DNA of 64,000 bases from contig NZ_NSLI01000002.1 in NCBI RefSeq assembly GCF_002288825.1, positions 372,001 through 436,000 on the forward strand. The letters run 5' to 3'. Numbering within the stretch: position 1 is the first letter of the stretch; the number at the start of each line of letters is the position of its first letter. Of the stretch, positions 36,661 to 45,461 are shown piece by piece. Under the pieces are notes generated by a model, which was not told the origin of the DNA, ran no database searches, and was given only the letters and a program-made list of their open reading frames with translations. The stretch is from Sphingomonas lenta (GTDB lineage: Bacteria > Pseudomonadota > Alphaproteobacteria > Sphingomonadales > Sphingomonadaceae). The position numbers and the translations under genes were made by a program.

Positions 36661-37707
36661 TCAAGCCGCCATCGTGAACGGCTCCAACCCGGCGAGCCTG
36701 GTCCGCACCTCCGGCCGGCACACGCGCCTGGGCTCCAGCCCCGCGACCTTGTCGGCGATCGCCTTGATGTGCGCCGGCGTCGAGCCGCAGCAGCCGCCGA
36801 GCACGTTGACCTGCCCCGCGACCGCCCACTCGCCGACCAGCCCCGCCGTGGTCGCCGGCGCCTCGTCGTACGCGCCGAGCTCGTTGGGCAGCCCGGCGTT
36901 CGGATAGACCATGATCAGCGTGTCGGCGACTTGAGACAGCGTGCGAACATGCGGCCGCAACTGCTCGGCCCCGAATGAACAATTCAGCCCGATGGTGATC
37001 GGCCGCGCGTGTCGCACCGCGTGCCAGAACGCTTCCACGGTATGCCCCGACAGGTTGCGCCCCGACAGGTCGGTCAGCGTCATCGACAACATGATCGGCA
37101 GGTCGCGATGCGCGGCCCAGCCCGCTTCCAGCGCGGCCATGATCCCCGCCTTGGCGTTGAGCGTGTCGAACACCGTCTCGATCAGGACGAAGTCCGCCCC
37201 ACCCTCGACCAGCGCGTCGATCTGCTCGCGGTACACGCCCTTCAGATAGTCGAAATCGATCTCGCGATAGCCGGGATCGTTGACGTCGGGGCTCAACGAC
37301 AGCGTCTTGTTCGTCGGCCCGATCGCACCCGCCACGAAGCGCGGCCGCCCGTCCTTGGCTTCGAACTCGTCCGCCAGCTCCCGCGCGATCCGCGCCGAGG
37401 CGACGTTGATCTCACGCACGAGATGCTCGGCGGCATAGTCCGCCTGGCTGATCCGGTTTGCGGAGAAAGTGTTGGTCGACACGATGTCCGACCCCGCCTC
37501 CAGGTACGCGCGCGTGATCGCCTCGGGCACCTCAGGCTTGGTGATCGCCAGGATGTCGTTATTGCCCTTCTGGTCGTGGCTGAGGCCGAGGTCGCCGGCG
37601 TACGCCGCCTCGTCCAAACGCCAGTTCTGAATCTCCGTCCCGAACGCGCCGTCGGTCAGCAGGATGCGCTTCTCGGCCTCGGTCAGCAACTTAGCCCGGA
37701 TACCCAT
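36661..37707 (-). CDS. Methionine synthase, homocysteine-binding half
   Basis: 348 residues. The homocysteine S-methyltransferase barrel that normally forms the N-terminus of MetH, here a free protein. Zinc ligands are the Cys in [10 protein letters not shown] and the Cys pair in [26 protein letters not shown] is the N-terminal signature. It must act with the downstream MetH half in trans. The ATG (37707) overlaps the metF stop by one base (TGATG). Split metH genes are common in sphingomonads (general knowledge). Confidence 0.95.
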   Translation of the reverse strand: MGIRAKLLTEAEKRILLTDGAFGTEIQNWRLDEAAYAGDLGLSHDQKGNNDILAITKPEVPEAITRAYLEAGSDIVSTNTFSANRISQADYAAEHLVREINVASARIARELADEFEAKDGRPRFVAGAIGPTNKTLSLSPDVNDPGYREIDFDYLKGVYREQIDALVEGGADFVLIETVFDTLNAKAGIMAALEAGWAAHRDLPIMLSMTLTDLSGRNLSGHTVEAFWHAVRHARPITIGLNCSFGAEQLRPHVRTLSQVADTLIMVYPNAGLPNELGAYDEAPATTAGLVGEWAVAGQVNVLGGCCGSTPAHIKAIADKVAGLEPRRVCRPEVRTRLAGLEPFTMAA

Positions 37708-38648
37708 CACGCCGCCTCCGCTTGCGCGACCGCTTTGGGCCGCACGCCCAGCAGGTGGCAGATCGCATAGGCCAGCTCCGCCCGGTTGAGCGTGTAGAAG
37801 TGGAACTCGCGCACGCCGCCCGCATAGAGCTTGCGGCACAGCTCGGCCGCGATCGTCGCCGACACGAGCTGGCGCGCGGCCGGGTGGTCGTCCAATCCCT
37901 CGAACAGCCGGTCCATCCAGTCGGGGATGCTCGCCCCGCACTGGCCGGCGAACTTGCGCACCTGCGCGACGCTCATCACCGGCAGGATGCCCGGCACGAT
38001 CTCCGCGTCGACGCCCGCCGCCACCGCGCGGTCGCGGAAGCGGAAATAGGTCTCGGGCGAGAAGAAGAATTGGGTGATCGCCCGGTTCGCGCCCGCGTCG
38101 ATCTTGCGCTTGAGGTTGTCGATGTCCGACTGGTCGCACGGAGAGTCCGGGTGCCGCTCAGGGTATGCCGCCACCGAGATCTCGAACGGGTGCAGCTTGC
38201 GCAGGCCCGCCACCAGGTCGGCCGCGTTCTCGTAACCGCCCGGATGCGTCGCATAGGGCGTGCCCGGCGTCGGCGAGTCGCCGCGCAACGCCACGATGTG
38301 CCGCACGCCCGCCGCCCAATACTCGTTCGCGACCGCGTCTATCTCCTCGCGCGTCGCCTCCACGCAGGTCAGGTGCGCGGCCGCCGCCATCGGCGTCTCG
38401 CGCTGAATGCGCGCCACCGTCGCGTGCGTGCGCTCGCGCGTCGATCCACCCGCGCCATAGGTCACCGACACGAAGCGGGGGCCGAGCGGCTCCAGCGTCC
38501 GGATCGACGACCAGAGCGTCTCCTCCATCTTCTCGTTCTTAGGAGGAAAGAACTCGAACGAGACCGCCATGTCGCCGGCCAGGTCCGCGAACAGCGGCGC
38601 GTCGAGCGCGCGCCGCGCCTCTTCGAGCTGGGGAACCGATAACGTCAT
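37707..38648 (-). CDS. metF: Methylenetetrahydrofolate reductase
   Basis: 313 residues. FAD enzyme making 5-methyl-tetrahydrofolate for the methionine synthase encoded next to it. Diagnostic segments are VSFEFFPPKNEKMEE near the N-terminus with the catalytic Glu, FVSVTYGAGGSTRERT, AALRGDSP-type HIVALRGD, and RAITQFFFSPETYFRFRD. ATG 38648 overlaps the stop of the ArsR-methyltransferase gene by four bases; its own stop overlaps the next start. The tight spacing shows one transcription unit. Confidence 0.96.
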   Translation of the reverse strand: MTLSVPQLEEARRALDAPLFADLAGDMAVSFEFFPPKNEKMEETLWSSIRTLEPLGPRFVSVTYGAGGSTRERTHATVARIQRETPMAAAAHLTCVEATREEIDAVANEYWAAGVRHIVALRGDSPTPGTPYATHPGGYENAADLVAGLRKLHPFEISVAAYPERHPDSPCDQSDIDNLKRKIDAGANRAITQFFFSPETYFRFRDRAVAAGVDAEIVPGILPVMSVAQVRKFAGQCGASIPDWMDRLFEGLDDHPAARQLVSATIAAELCRKLYAGGVREFHFYTLNRAELAYAICHLLGVRPKAVAQAEAA

Positions 38649-39598
38649 GCCGCCTTCACCTCTTTGAGCCGCGCGCCCTGCTTGCGCCCGAGCCATAGTT
38701 TCACCGTGAGTTCGCCCCCCTCGAGCGTCTCCGTCCGGGCAAGCTGGAGCCCCGCCGCCTCGTACCAGTGCCGCACCTGCTCGTCGGAGAAGCCCAGGCG
38801 CGCATGCGCGTCGCGCGTGCGCAGCTCCTCGCGCCCGTGCGGCGCGAAGTCGGCGATCAGCAGCCGCCCGCCCGGCCCGAGCACCCGCGCAGCCTCGCCG
38901 ATGGCGAGCTCCGGCGCCTCGGCGAAGTGCAGCACGTGGTGCAGGATCGCGAGGTCCGCCTCGCCGTCGCCGAGCGGCAGCCGATACAGGTCCGCCTGGC
39001 GAAGCTCGGTATTGGCGCGGTCGTGCAGCTTGGCGCGCGCCAGGCGCAGCATCTCGGACGAGCGGTCGACGCCCAACGCCTGCGCCGCCCGGCCGCCGAA
39101 CAGCTCCAGCATGCGCCCGGTGCCGGTGCCGATGTCGACGAGCACGCCGACCGGAGCCTCGCCCAGCACCGCCGCCATCGCCGCCTCGACCTCGCTTTCC
39201 GCCACGTGCAGCGACCGGATCGCGTCCCACTCGCCCGCATGCGTCTGGAACCAGGCGGCCGCCGCGGCGGTGCGGTCGGCGCGGACCGCCTGCAGCCGCG
39301 CCAGATCGGCCTCGGCCCAGCGATCGACCGTGCCGCCGCCCCACGCGTCGAGCGCGGCCGCGAGCGGCTCCACCACCGACGGCGCACCAAGCGCCACGAA
39401 CACCCAGCTGCCTTCCTTGCGGCGCTCCACCAGCCCGGCATCGGTCAGGATCTTGACGTGCCTGGACACGCGCGGCTGGCTCTGGCCCAGCACCTGCGCC
39501 AGCTCGCCCACCGACAGCTCCATGCGCCGGACCAGCGCCAGGATGCGCAGCCGCGTCGCGTCGGCGAGCGCGCGGAAGATGTCGAGCGGCTCCGTCAC
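38645..39598 (-). CDS. ArsR-type regulator fused to a SAM-dependent methyltransferase
   Basis: 317 residues from GTG at 39598. N-terminal ArsR winged helix (about 5-90: LADATRLRILALVRRMELSV, VLGQSQPRVSRHVKILTDAG) joined to a class I methyltransferase domain (from about 145; LVDIGTGTGRMLELFG, ILHHVLHFAEAPE, GRLLIADFAPHG). It leads the metF-metH operon, which fits the SahR group of ArsR regulators, known to sense S-adenosylhomocysteine and to control methionine-cycle genes. In this fusion the methyltransferase fold could be the sensor. A perfect palindrome lies 9 bases upstream of the start. Confidence 0.9.
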   Translation of the reverse strand: MTEPLDIFRALADATRLRILALVRRMELSVGELAQVLGQSQPRVSRHVKILTDAGLVERRKEGSWVFVALGAPSVVEPLAAALDAWGGGTVDRWAEADLARLQAVRADRTAAAAAWFQTHAGEWDAIRSLHVAESEVEAAMAAVLGEAPVGVLVDIGTGTGRMLELFGGRAAQALGVDRSSEMLRLARAKLHDRANTELRQADLYRLPLGDGEADLAILHHVLHFAEAPELAIGEAARVLGPGGRLLIADFAPHGREELRTRDAHARLGFSDEQVRHWYEAAGLQLARTETLEGGELTVKLWLGRKQGARLKEVKAA

Positions 39599-39606
39599 GC
39601 ATAAGG

Positions 39607-39626
39607 ATATAAAGATATCTTTATAT
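39607..39626. promoter_or_regulatory. 20-bp palindrome, candidate operator of the methionine operon
   Basis: ATATAAAGATATCTTTATAT, a perfect palindrome and strikingly AT-rich in a 70 % G+C genome. It lies just before the ArsR-type gene and would be bound as a dyad by its dimer. The form agrees with my recollection of SahR sites; I could not check it. Confidence 0.8.
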
Positions 39627-39723
39627 GAGGTCAACGGACTAGCCGGACGGACCCGAAATGACCAAAGCGCGTTTGCGCCCATCGGCAACGACAAATGTCG
39701 GCAAACAACCAAGAGGAACGCCC

Positions 39724-40050
39724 ATGAAGAAGTTCGTGATCCCCGCCCCCCTAATCCTTGGCGCCGCCCTCGCGCTCGCCGCTTGCGGCCAGAACGCGCA
39801 GAACGAGACCGTGGAGGCCGCCAACGCCACCGCCGCCGACGTGGACGCCACCACGGAGAACGCCGTCGATGACGTCGACGTCGCGACCGAGAACGCGCTG
39901 GGCTCGGCCGAGCAGTCGCTCGACCAGGCGGGCGAGTCGATCGAGAACGGCGCGGAAGCGACTGGCGCCGCCGTCAGCAACGCCGCCGACACCGCCGCGG
40001 ACGCCACCGGCAACGCGCTGAGCAAGGCCGGCAAGGCGATCCAGGACTAA
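39724..40050 (+). CDS. Small Ala/Asn-rich lipoprotein
   Basis: 108 residues. Type II signal with lipobox LAAC (Cys at about residue 20), so anchored to a membrane as a lipoprotein. The mature part is low-complexity, alternating Ala, Asp, Thr and Asn (NATAADVDATTENAVDD...), probably helical or disordered. Good ribosome binding site AGAGGAAC before ATG 39724; the open frame starts 22 codons earlier. Divergent from the ArsR-type gene, with the palindrome and shared promoter region between, so the regulator could affect it too (inference). Confidence 0.75.
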   Translation: MKKFVIPAPLILGAALALAACGQNAQNETVEAANATAADVDATTENAVDDVDVATENALGSAEQSLDQAGESIENGAEATGAAVSNAADTAADATGNALSKAGKAIQD

Positions 40051-40056
40051 ATCATT

Positions 40057-40190
40057 CCCCTCTCCCGCTTTCGCGGGAGAGGGACAGCGGCGCAGCCGCA
40101 GGGTGAGGGCCTGTTCATCGGGATACGCCCTGACCAAGCCCTCACCCTGGCCCTGCGGGCCTGTCACTCTCCCGCGAAAGCGGGAGAGGG
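40057..40190. repeat. Dispersed inverted repeat, family 2 subtype, copy G
   Basis: CCCTCTCCCGCTTTCGCGGGAGAGGG at the left, GGTGAGGGC / GCCCTCACC in the middle, CTCTCCCGCGAAAGCGGGAGAGGG at the right, ending at 40190. Between two lipoprotein genes in the same direction. Confidence 0.87.
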
Positions 40191-40206
40191 CTTAGTAAGG
40201 CACCCC

Positions 40207-40380
40207 ATGCGCCCCCTCCTCCCTCTACTCCTCCTCGCCGCCTGCTCCGTCGAACCCGAACAGCCCGGCCAAGTCTCCGCCGACGAGGCGCGCGAGCTGA
40301 ACGAGGCGGCCGAGATGCTCGACGCCAACAGCATCGACCTGAACGAGGTTGAGGAAGACGCCGAAGGAAACGAGGCATGA
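40207..40380 (+). CDS. Short lipoprotein, 57 residues, coupled to an aldo/keto reductase
   Basis: ATG at 40207, stop TGA at 40378-40380. A very short signal (MRPLLPLLLLAAC) with lipobox LAAC and Cys 13, then an acidic mature peptide of 45 residues (SADEARELNEAAEMLDANSI...). Its last codons overlap the next gene (ATGA). The lipobox, coupling and family-2 repeat just upstream support it as a real gene; it belongs to no family I recognise. Confidence 0.65.
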   Translation: MRPLLPLLLLAACSVEPEQPGQVSADEARELNEAAEMLDANSIDLNEVEEDAEGNEA

Positions 40381-41330
40381 CCCCCACCAGACGCCTCGGC
40401 GCGACCGACCTCATGATCGCGCCGCTGGTGCTGGGCGGCAACGTGTTCGGCTGGACCGCCGACCGCGACGCCAGCTTCGCCGTGCTCGACGCTTTCGTCG
40501 CGGCCGGCGGCACGATGATCGACACCGCCGACGTCTACTCCGCCTGGGTCCCCGGCCATCGCGGCGGCGAGTCCGAGACGCTCATCGGCGAATGGCTCGC
40601 CCGCTCGGGCAAGCGCGACCAGGTCCAGATCGCGACCAAGGTCGGCATGCTGCCCGGAGAAGGCGGCGAGAAGCTCGCCCCCGCGCGCATCGCCGCCGCC
40701 TGCGAAGCGTCGCTGAAGCGCTTGGGCGTCGACACGATCGACCTCTACTACGCGCACCAGGACGACGACGCGACGCCGCAAGAGGCGTATCTCGAGGCGT
40801 TCGGCCGGCTCCACGAACAGGGCAAGTTCCGCGTGCTGGGCGTCAGCAACTTCCGCGCCCTGCGGCTCAAGTCCGCGGTCGATCTCGGCAAGCATCGGGA
40901 TGGCCTGCCGCGCGTCCACGTGCTCCAACCCGAATACAACCTCGTCTCGCGCCATAAGTTCGAGGGCGAGCTCCAGGACTATTGCGTCCAGGAGAATATC
41001 GGGGTGCTGCCCTATTACGGGCTCGCCTCCGGCTTCCTCACCGGCAAATACCGTTCGCCCGACGACCTGGGCAAAAGCGTGCGCGGCCAACGCATGGCCG
41101 AACTCCTGGAAGGCCGCGGCCGCGCGGTGCTTGACGTCATGGACGCGGTCGCCGCGGAGACGGGCGCCGACCTCGCCCCCATCGCGCTCGCCTGGCTCCT
41201 GGCGCAGCCCGGCGTCACCGCGCCGATCGCGTCCGCGACGAGCGTCGAGCAGCTCGAACGGCTCATGCCCGCGATGACGCTGCAGCTCTCCGAAGACCAG
41301 CTCGCGCGCCTCTCCAACGCGGGCGCGTGA
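40377..41330 (+). CDS. Aldo/keto reductase
   Basis: 317 residues. NADPH-dependent TIM-barrel oxidoreductase. The catalytic tetrad is visible: Asp in MIDTADVYSAWVPGHRGGES with the Tyr two residues on (DTADVYS), Lys in ATKVGML, and His in DLYYAHQDDD. The segment TLIGEWL and the late GVTAPIASATSVEQL are family features. Substrate unknown; members reduce aldehydes and ketones. It is translated from an ATG overlapping the small lipoprotein stop. Confidence 0.92.
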   Translation: MTPTRRLGATDLMIAPLVLGGNVFGWTADRDASFAVLDAFVAAGGTMIDTADVYSAWVPGHRGGESETLIGEWLARSGKRDQVQIATKVGMLPGEGGEKLAPARIAAACEASLKRLGVDTIDLYYAHQDDDATPQEAYLEAFGRLHEQGKFRVLGVSNFRALRLKSAVDLGKHRDGLPRVHVLQPEYNLVSRHKFEGELQDYCVQENIGVLPYYGLASGFLTGKYRSPDDLGKSVRGQRMAELLEGRGRAVLDVMDAVAAETGADLAPIALAWLLAQPGVTAPIASATSVEQLERLMPAMTLQLSEDQLARLSNAGA

Positions 41331-41388
41331 ACACGCGTTAACCCTGCTCCGCAACCTAGGCATAAGCGGGTCGCGTCTAACCAGGGTT

Positions 41389-43452
41389 ATGAACACCCGC
41401 CCTCAGACCGCGCGATCGTCGAAGCTGCGCCGTCTGTTCGCGTCCGACGAACGCGCGGGTGATCGCTCGGAACTGGAGCGCGGGCAGCTGGCGCTGACGC
41501 TGGTGCGCGAGTTCGAGGCGCAGGGCGCGGGCTGGTTCTGGCGCACCGACCGCGACGGCCAGATCCTCTACCTCTCCGACAAGGTCGCGGGCGTGATTGC
41601 GGGCGGCGATGCGGCGGGCGCGCCTTTCTCGCGCCTTTTCCACACCGACGATGACGGCCAGAACAAGCGCACGCTCGCCTTCCACCTATCGTCGCGCACC
41701 GCCTTCGCCGACCTGTCGGTGCGCACGCCGGGGCCGGAGGAGGACCGCTGGTGGTCGATCTCCGGCCGCCCGCTCGTCGACGAGCTCGGCCATTTCCAGG
41801 GCTTCGTCGGCCACGGAAGCGACCTGTCGGAGAAGCGCCGCTCGGAAGCCGAGATCACCCGCCTCGCACTCTACGACGGCCTGACGGGGCTCGCCAACCG
41901 CGAGCGGATGCGCGTGTCGCTCGACCAGACCCTGTCCGCCGCGCGCACCGCCTACCGCGCCAACGCGCTGATGCTGCTCGACCTGGATCGCTTCAAGCAG
42001 GTCAACGACACGCTCGGCCACCAAACGGGCGACGCGCTGCTCCAGCAGGTCGGCCAGCGGCTGATGCGCTGCGTCGGCGACACCGGCCTGATCGGGCGGC
42101 TGGGCGGCGACGAGTTCCAGGTCCTCCTGTCGAACGAGGGCAGCCGCGACCGCGTCGCAGAGGTCGCGCAGGCGATCATCAACTCGCTTTCCCAGCCCTA
42201 CTTCATCAGCGGCTCCAGCATCTCCATCGGCTGCTCCATCGGCGTCGCCATCGCGCCGGAAGACGGCTCGGACGCCGACACGCTGACGCGCAATGCCGAT
42301 CTGGCGCTTTACGCCGCCAAAGCGGACGGCCGGGGCGTTCATCGTTTCTACCGCCCGGAAATGCTCGCGGATGCCCAAGGCCGCAAGCGGTTGGAGGACG
42401 ATCTTCGTATCGCGTTGCAACACGACCAAATGCACGTGTGCTACCAACCAGTTGTCTCCGCCGAAACCGCCCGCATCGTAGGCTTTGAGGCGCTGGTACG
42501 CTGGGAGCATCCCAAGCGCGGCCCCGTATCGCCCGCCGATTTCATCCCCATCGCCGAGGAGTGCGGGCTGATCGAGGCGATCGGCGAGCGCGTGCTGCGC
42601 GCCGCCACGCGCGATGCGGCGGGCTGGCCGGAGGACGTGCGTGTCGCCGTCAACGTGTCGCCCATCCAGTTCGCCAATCCGGCGCTGCCCGTGCTCGTCG
42701 CCAACGCGCTCGCCAGCGCCGGCCTCGCGCCTTCGCGCCTCGAGCTGGAGATCACCGAGTCGGTGTTCCTGACCGACTCCGCCCAATCCGACCGCATGTT
42801 CGCGGCGCTGAAAGGTCTGGGCGTTCGCTTGGCGCTGGACGACTTCGGCACGGGCTATTCGTCGCTCGGCTATCTGCGTTCGGCGCCGTTCGACAAGATC
42901 AAGGTCGACCAGAGCTTCGTGCGCGGCGCGGCGATGCCGGGCGGGCGCAACGCGGCGATTATTCAGGCGATCGTCACGCTCGCCACCGCGCTCGGCATGG
43001 AGACCACCGCCGAAGGTGTCGAAATCCAGGACGAGATCGAGCTCGTCCGCCGCTTGGGCTGCAGCCATATCCAGGGCTACGTCTATGGCCGGCCCATGCT
43101 GGGCGCGCAGGCGGCCGAGGCGCTCGCAGCCAACCAGGGACGCGCATCACCCGTCGGCCACAAGGTCAGCCGCGCTCCCCGATCGCGCATGCTCCGGCGC
43201 GCGCGGCTCGACATACGCGGCGACAGCCTGATTGTGCGCATCCGCAACTTGTCGGCGACGGGCGCCATGATCGACGGTGCGGATCTGTCGGCCCACCCCG
43301 CCGGCACCCCCGTGCTGATCGAACTGGTCGACGACCAGATGTTCGCCGGCCATCTCCGCTGGGCAGTCGACGGCCGGGCGGGCGTGCAGTTCGCCGATAG
43401 CTTCAGCCTGGAGCGCTTGAGCGTCGGCGCGGCGCGACCGCCCGCGCGCTAA
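41389..43452 (+). CDS. PAS-GGDEF-EAL-PilZ cyclic-di-GMP protein
   Basis: 687 residues, no membrane segments, so cytoplasmic. PAS domain (about 35-150), GGDEF domain (GGDEF at 239-243), EAL domain (EAL at 366-368; EALVRWEHP, NVSPIQF, LEITES, DDFGTGYSSL, IKVDQSFV, GVEIQDE, HIQGYVYG) and a C-terminal PilZ domain (about 585-680) with RSRMLRRARL and IRNLSATGAMI. The RxxD inhibitory site before GGDEF is absent. It can thus be an enzyme with its own c-di-GMP sensor. The catalytic Glu in the GVET motif is present as GVEI, so Thr is replaced by Ile; effect unknown. Ends eight bases before a convergent EF-hand gene. Confidence 0.93.
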   Translation: MNTRPQTARSSKLRRLFASDERAGDRSELERGQLALTLVREFEAQGAGWFWRTDRDGQILYLSDKVAGVIAGGDAAGAPFSRLFHTDDDGQNKRTLAFHLSSRTAFADLSVRTPGPEEDRWWSISGRPLVDELGHFQGFVGHGSDLSEKRRSEAEITRLALYDGLTGLANRERMRVSLDQTLSAARTAYRANALMLLDLDRFKQVNDTLGHQTGDALLQQVGQRLMRCVGDTGLIGRLGGDEFQVLLSNEGSRDRVAEVAQAIINSLSQPYFISGSSISIGCSIGVAIAPEDGSDADTLTRNADLALYAAKADGRGVHRFYRPEMLADAQGRKRLEDDLRIALQHDQMHVCYQPVVSAETARIVGFEALVRWEHPKRGPVSPADFIPIAEECGLIEAIGERVLRAATRDAAGWPEDVRVAVNVSPIQFANPALPVLVANALASAGLAPSRLELEITESVFLTDSAQSDRMFAALKGLGVRLALDDFGTGYSSLGYLRSAPFDKIKVDQSFVRGAAMPGGRNAAIIQAIVTLATALGMETTAEGVEIQDEIELVRRLGCSHIQGYVYGRPMLGAQAAEALAANQGRASPVGHKVSRAPRSRMLRRARLDIRGDSLIVRIRNLSATGAMIDGADLSAHPAGTPVLIELVDDQMFAGHLRWAVDGRAGVQFADSFSLERLSVGAARPPAR

Positions 43453-43459
43453 CCGCGGC

Positions 43460-44023
43460 TCAGCCGCGCGCCCCGCGGGCGGCGCGGCGCTCCTCGCGCG
43501 TGACCCGCCCGTCGCGGTTCGCGTCGACCCGCTCGAACGCCCGCGCCCGCACGGTCAGCACCTCGGCCAGCGATACGCGTCCGTCCCGGTTCGCGTCGAT
43601 GCGCGCGAAGCGCTTGCCGCCGAGGCGCAATAGGCCGCGGCGTTCCGCCAACCGCTCGCGCCGCTCCGCCCGACGCTCGGCGCGGCGCTCGCGACGGTCG
43701 CCGCGTTCCGCCCTACCCTCGCGTTCCAGGAACTCGGTCCGGCTGATCATCCCGTCGCGATTGGCGTCGAGGCGCGTGAACGCCTGCTCGCGCCGCTCCT
43801 GGCGATCTCCGGCACGCTCGCCGCGCCGGGACGCCCGCACCGCACGAGCCTCGTCCTGGGTGACGTAACCGTCGCGGTTCGCGTCTACGCGCGCGAAGTC
43901 GGCCCGCACGCGGGCTTCCATATCGGCGCGTGTCGACCCGACACCCGCTTGCGGCGCGACTTGCGCCGACACAGGCACGGCGACCACCGCCGCGGCGAGA
44001 AGTCCGGCCAGCAACTTGTTCAT
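43460..44023 (-). CDS. Exported protein with four EF-hand calcium motifs
   Basis: 187 residues, signal peptide ending PVSA. Four calcium loops of almost identical sequence: DANRDGYVTQDE, DANRDGMISRTE, DANRDGRVSLAE and DANRDGRVTREE, each with Asp/Asn at positions 1, 3, 5 and Glu at 12. The linkers are extremely Arg/Glu-rich. Strong ribosome binding site AAAAGGAG 7 bases before the ATG. Calcium buffering or sensing in the periplasm is likely; the function is unknown. The second loop ends with Glu only if read as SRTE, consistent. Confidence 0.88.
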   Translation of the reverse strand: MNKLLAGLLAAAVVAVPVSAQVAPQAGVGSTRADMEARVRADFARVDANRDGYVTQDEARAVRASRRGERAGDRQERREQAFTRLDANRDGMISRTEFLEREGRAERGDRRERRAERRAERRERLAERRGLLRLGGKRFARIDANRDGRVSLAEVLTVRARAFERVDANRDGRVTREERRAARGARG

Positions 44024-44084
44024 CAGGTTACTCCTTTTGTACCGGCTCGACTTGCCACGGCGACGCTGACGCGAACGTGAACCA

Positions 44085-45356
44085 CTACGGCGCGACGGGA
44101 ATGCGCCTCCCCGCCTTGACCCGGTCCGTGATCAGCCGGAGCGCCTTCACGTCCCGCGTCGGGTCGCCGCCCAAGACCAGAAAGTCCGCCTCGCAACCCG
44201 CTCGGAAGCAGCCGATCCGCCGCTCGGGAAAGAGCAACGCGCCCGTACCCAGCACGATGCGCGTCGCCTCGTCGGGCGTGAACGCGCCGATGGTGACCCA
44301 GTGCTCCGCCTCTTCGAAGATCGGGCCCCATGTATCCGTGCCCATCAGCAATGTCGCGCCCGCCTGCTTCAGCCGCTGCATGTTTCCACGCTGGCGCTCG
44401 AACACGCGCCGGCGCAGCGCGGAATCGGGCGCGGGTTTGCCCGGCTCCGCAGCGAGCTCACCCGCTGCAAGCGCATAGGTCGGCACGAGCTTCATGCCCG
44501 CCCGGACGACCGCGCGTGCGTCCTCGTCGGTGAGCGTCACCTTCGCTTCGCCTTCTTCGCCCGACCGCGAGTGATAGCCTGGCACATGGGCCGCCACCGC
44601 CACCCCTGCCGCGGCCGCGACGCGCAGGTCGGCGGCGGTATCCAGGTGCGCGGCCACCCACAGGCCCCGCTTGCGCGCCGCCCGGACGAGATGGCGCATG
44701 TTGCGCGGATCCAGCCCGCGCTGCCCATAGAAGCTCGCATCGCCACGCCTCCTCTCCCAGTCCTTCGAGTGAAGCAGGTAGGCCTTGACGAAGTCGGCGC
44801 CTTGACCGCGCAACCGGTCAAGCGCCGCATCGATCTCGGCGGGCGTCGATCCATAGTGGAACGCGTTGCCGACGAACCAGGCTCGGTCGCGGCCCTTGTA
44901 GACATACCGCGTCAGGTAATCGACGTAGAGCCGTTCGGGATGACCGCCCGGCTCGGTAATCCCGCCTTGGGCGATCTTGACGTCGTAGGTGTCCGGCCGG
45001 GCGAAGAACGCCTTTGCCTCGACGGACAGGGTGACCGTGTTCGGGTTCCACACGTATAAGACCCCGTCCTTGAGGTAACGCGTGCTGGCCGCCGGCGTCG
45101 GGTCCGTGATGTGCGCGTGCGCGTTGCCGTAGGCCGGCACAACCCATCGCCCGCCCAGGTCTACGCGCGCCGCGTCGCGCCCGGCTCCACGCGGATCGAC
45201 GAAGCGTCCGCCGCTCACGGCCAGCATACGGGGCACGAAGCCGTCGCCCGTCCATACTCGCCCGTTCTCGTACAGGGTGACAGGCTCGCCCCCACCCTTT
45301 CCGCCGCTCGTAGTCGTGCATCCCGCGACCGCTAGCGCCACCCATAGCCAACGCAT
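44085..45356 (-). CDS. Lipoprotein amidohydrolase
   Basis: 423 residues, lipobox LAVAGC (Cys about 14), so membrane-anchored outside the cytoplasm. Amidohydrolase barrel with the HAH metal motif in PAYGNAHAHITD, VKAYLLHSKDWERR lysine and helix, WVAAHLDTAADL, VAAHVPGYHSRSG, and the late aspartate in LLMGTDTWGPIFEEAEHW. ATG at 45356 with GGGAGG 5-7 bases upstream; the frame extends 24 codons further. Substrate not recognised. One of five amidohydrolase-family genes here. The gap to the EF-hand gene is 61 bases and does not hold a further gene. Confidence 0.88.
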   Translation of the reverse strand: MRWLWVALAVAGCTTTSGGKGGGEPVTLYENGRVWTGDGFVPRMLAVSGGRFVDPRGAGRDAARVDLGGRWVVPAYGNAHAHITDPTPAASTRYLKDGVLYVWNPNTVTLSVEAKAFFARPDTYDVKIAQGGITEPGGHPERLYVDYLTRYVYKGRDRAWFVGNAFHYGSTPAEIDAALDRLRGQGADFVKAYLLHSKDWERRRGDASFYGQRGLDPRNMRHLVRAARKRGLWVAAHLDTAADLRVAAAAGVAVAAHVPGYHSRSGEEGEAKVTLTDEDARAVVRAGMKLVPTYALAAGELAAEPGKPAPDSALRRRVFERQRGNMQRLKQAGATLLMGTDTWGPIFEEAEHWVTIGAFTPDEATRIVLGTGALLFPERRIGCFRAGCEADFLVLGGDPTRDVKALRLITDRVKAGRRIPVAP

Positions 45357-45461
45357 TCGAAACCTCCCGGACCGATTCGGCCCGGCGATACGCGGCCTCT
45401 CAGGCGGGGCCGCTCGATTTTCCGCCAACGGGCATCGCCGGTCGGCGAACGGACACGCGCG

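Noticed and set aside
41389..43452. Chance that the two GGDEF-EAL genes are duplicates
   Set aside because: They differ in N-terminal region, PilZ tail and many aligned residues, so no recent duplication.
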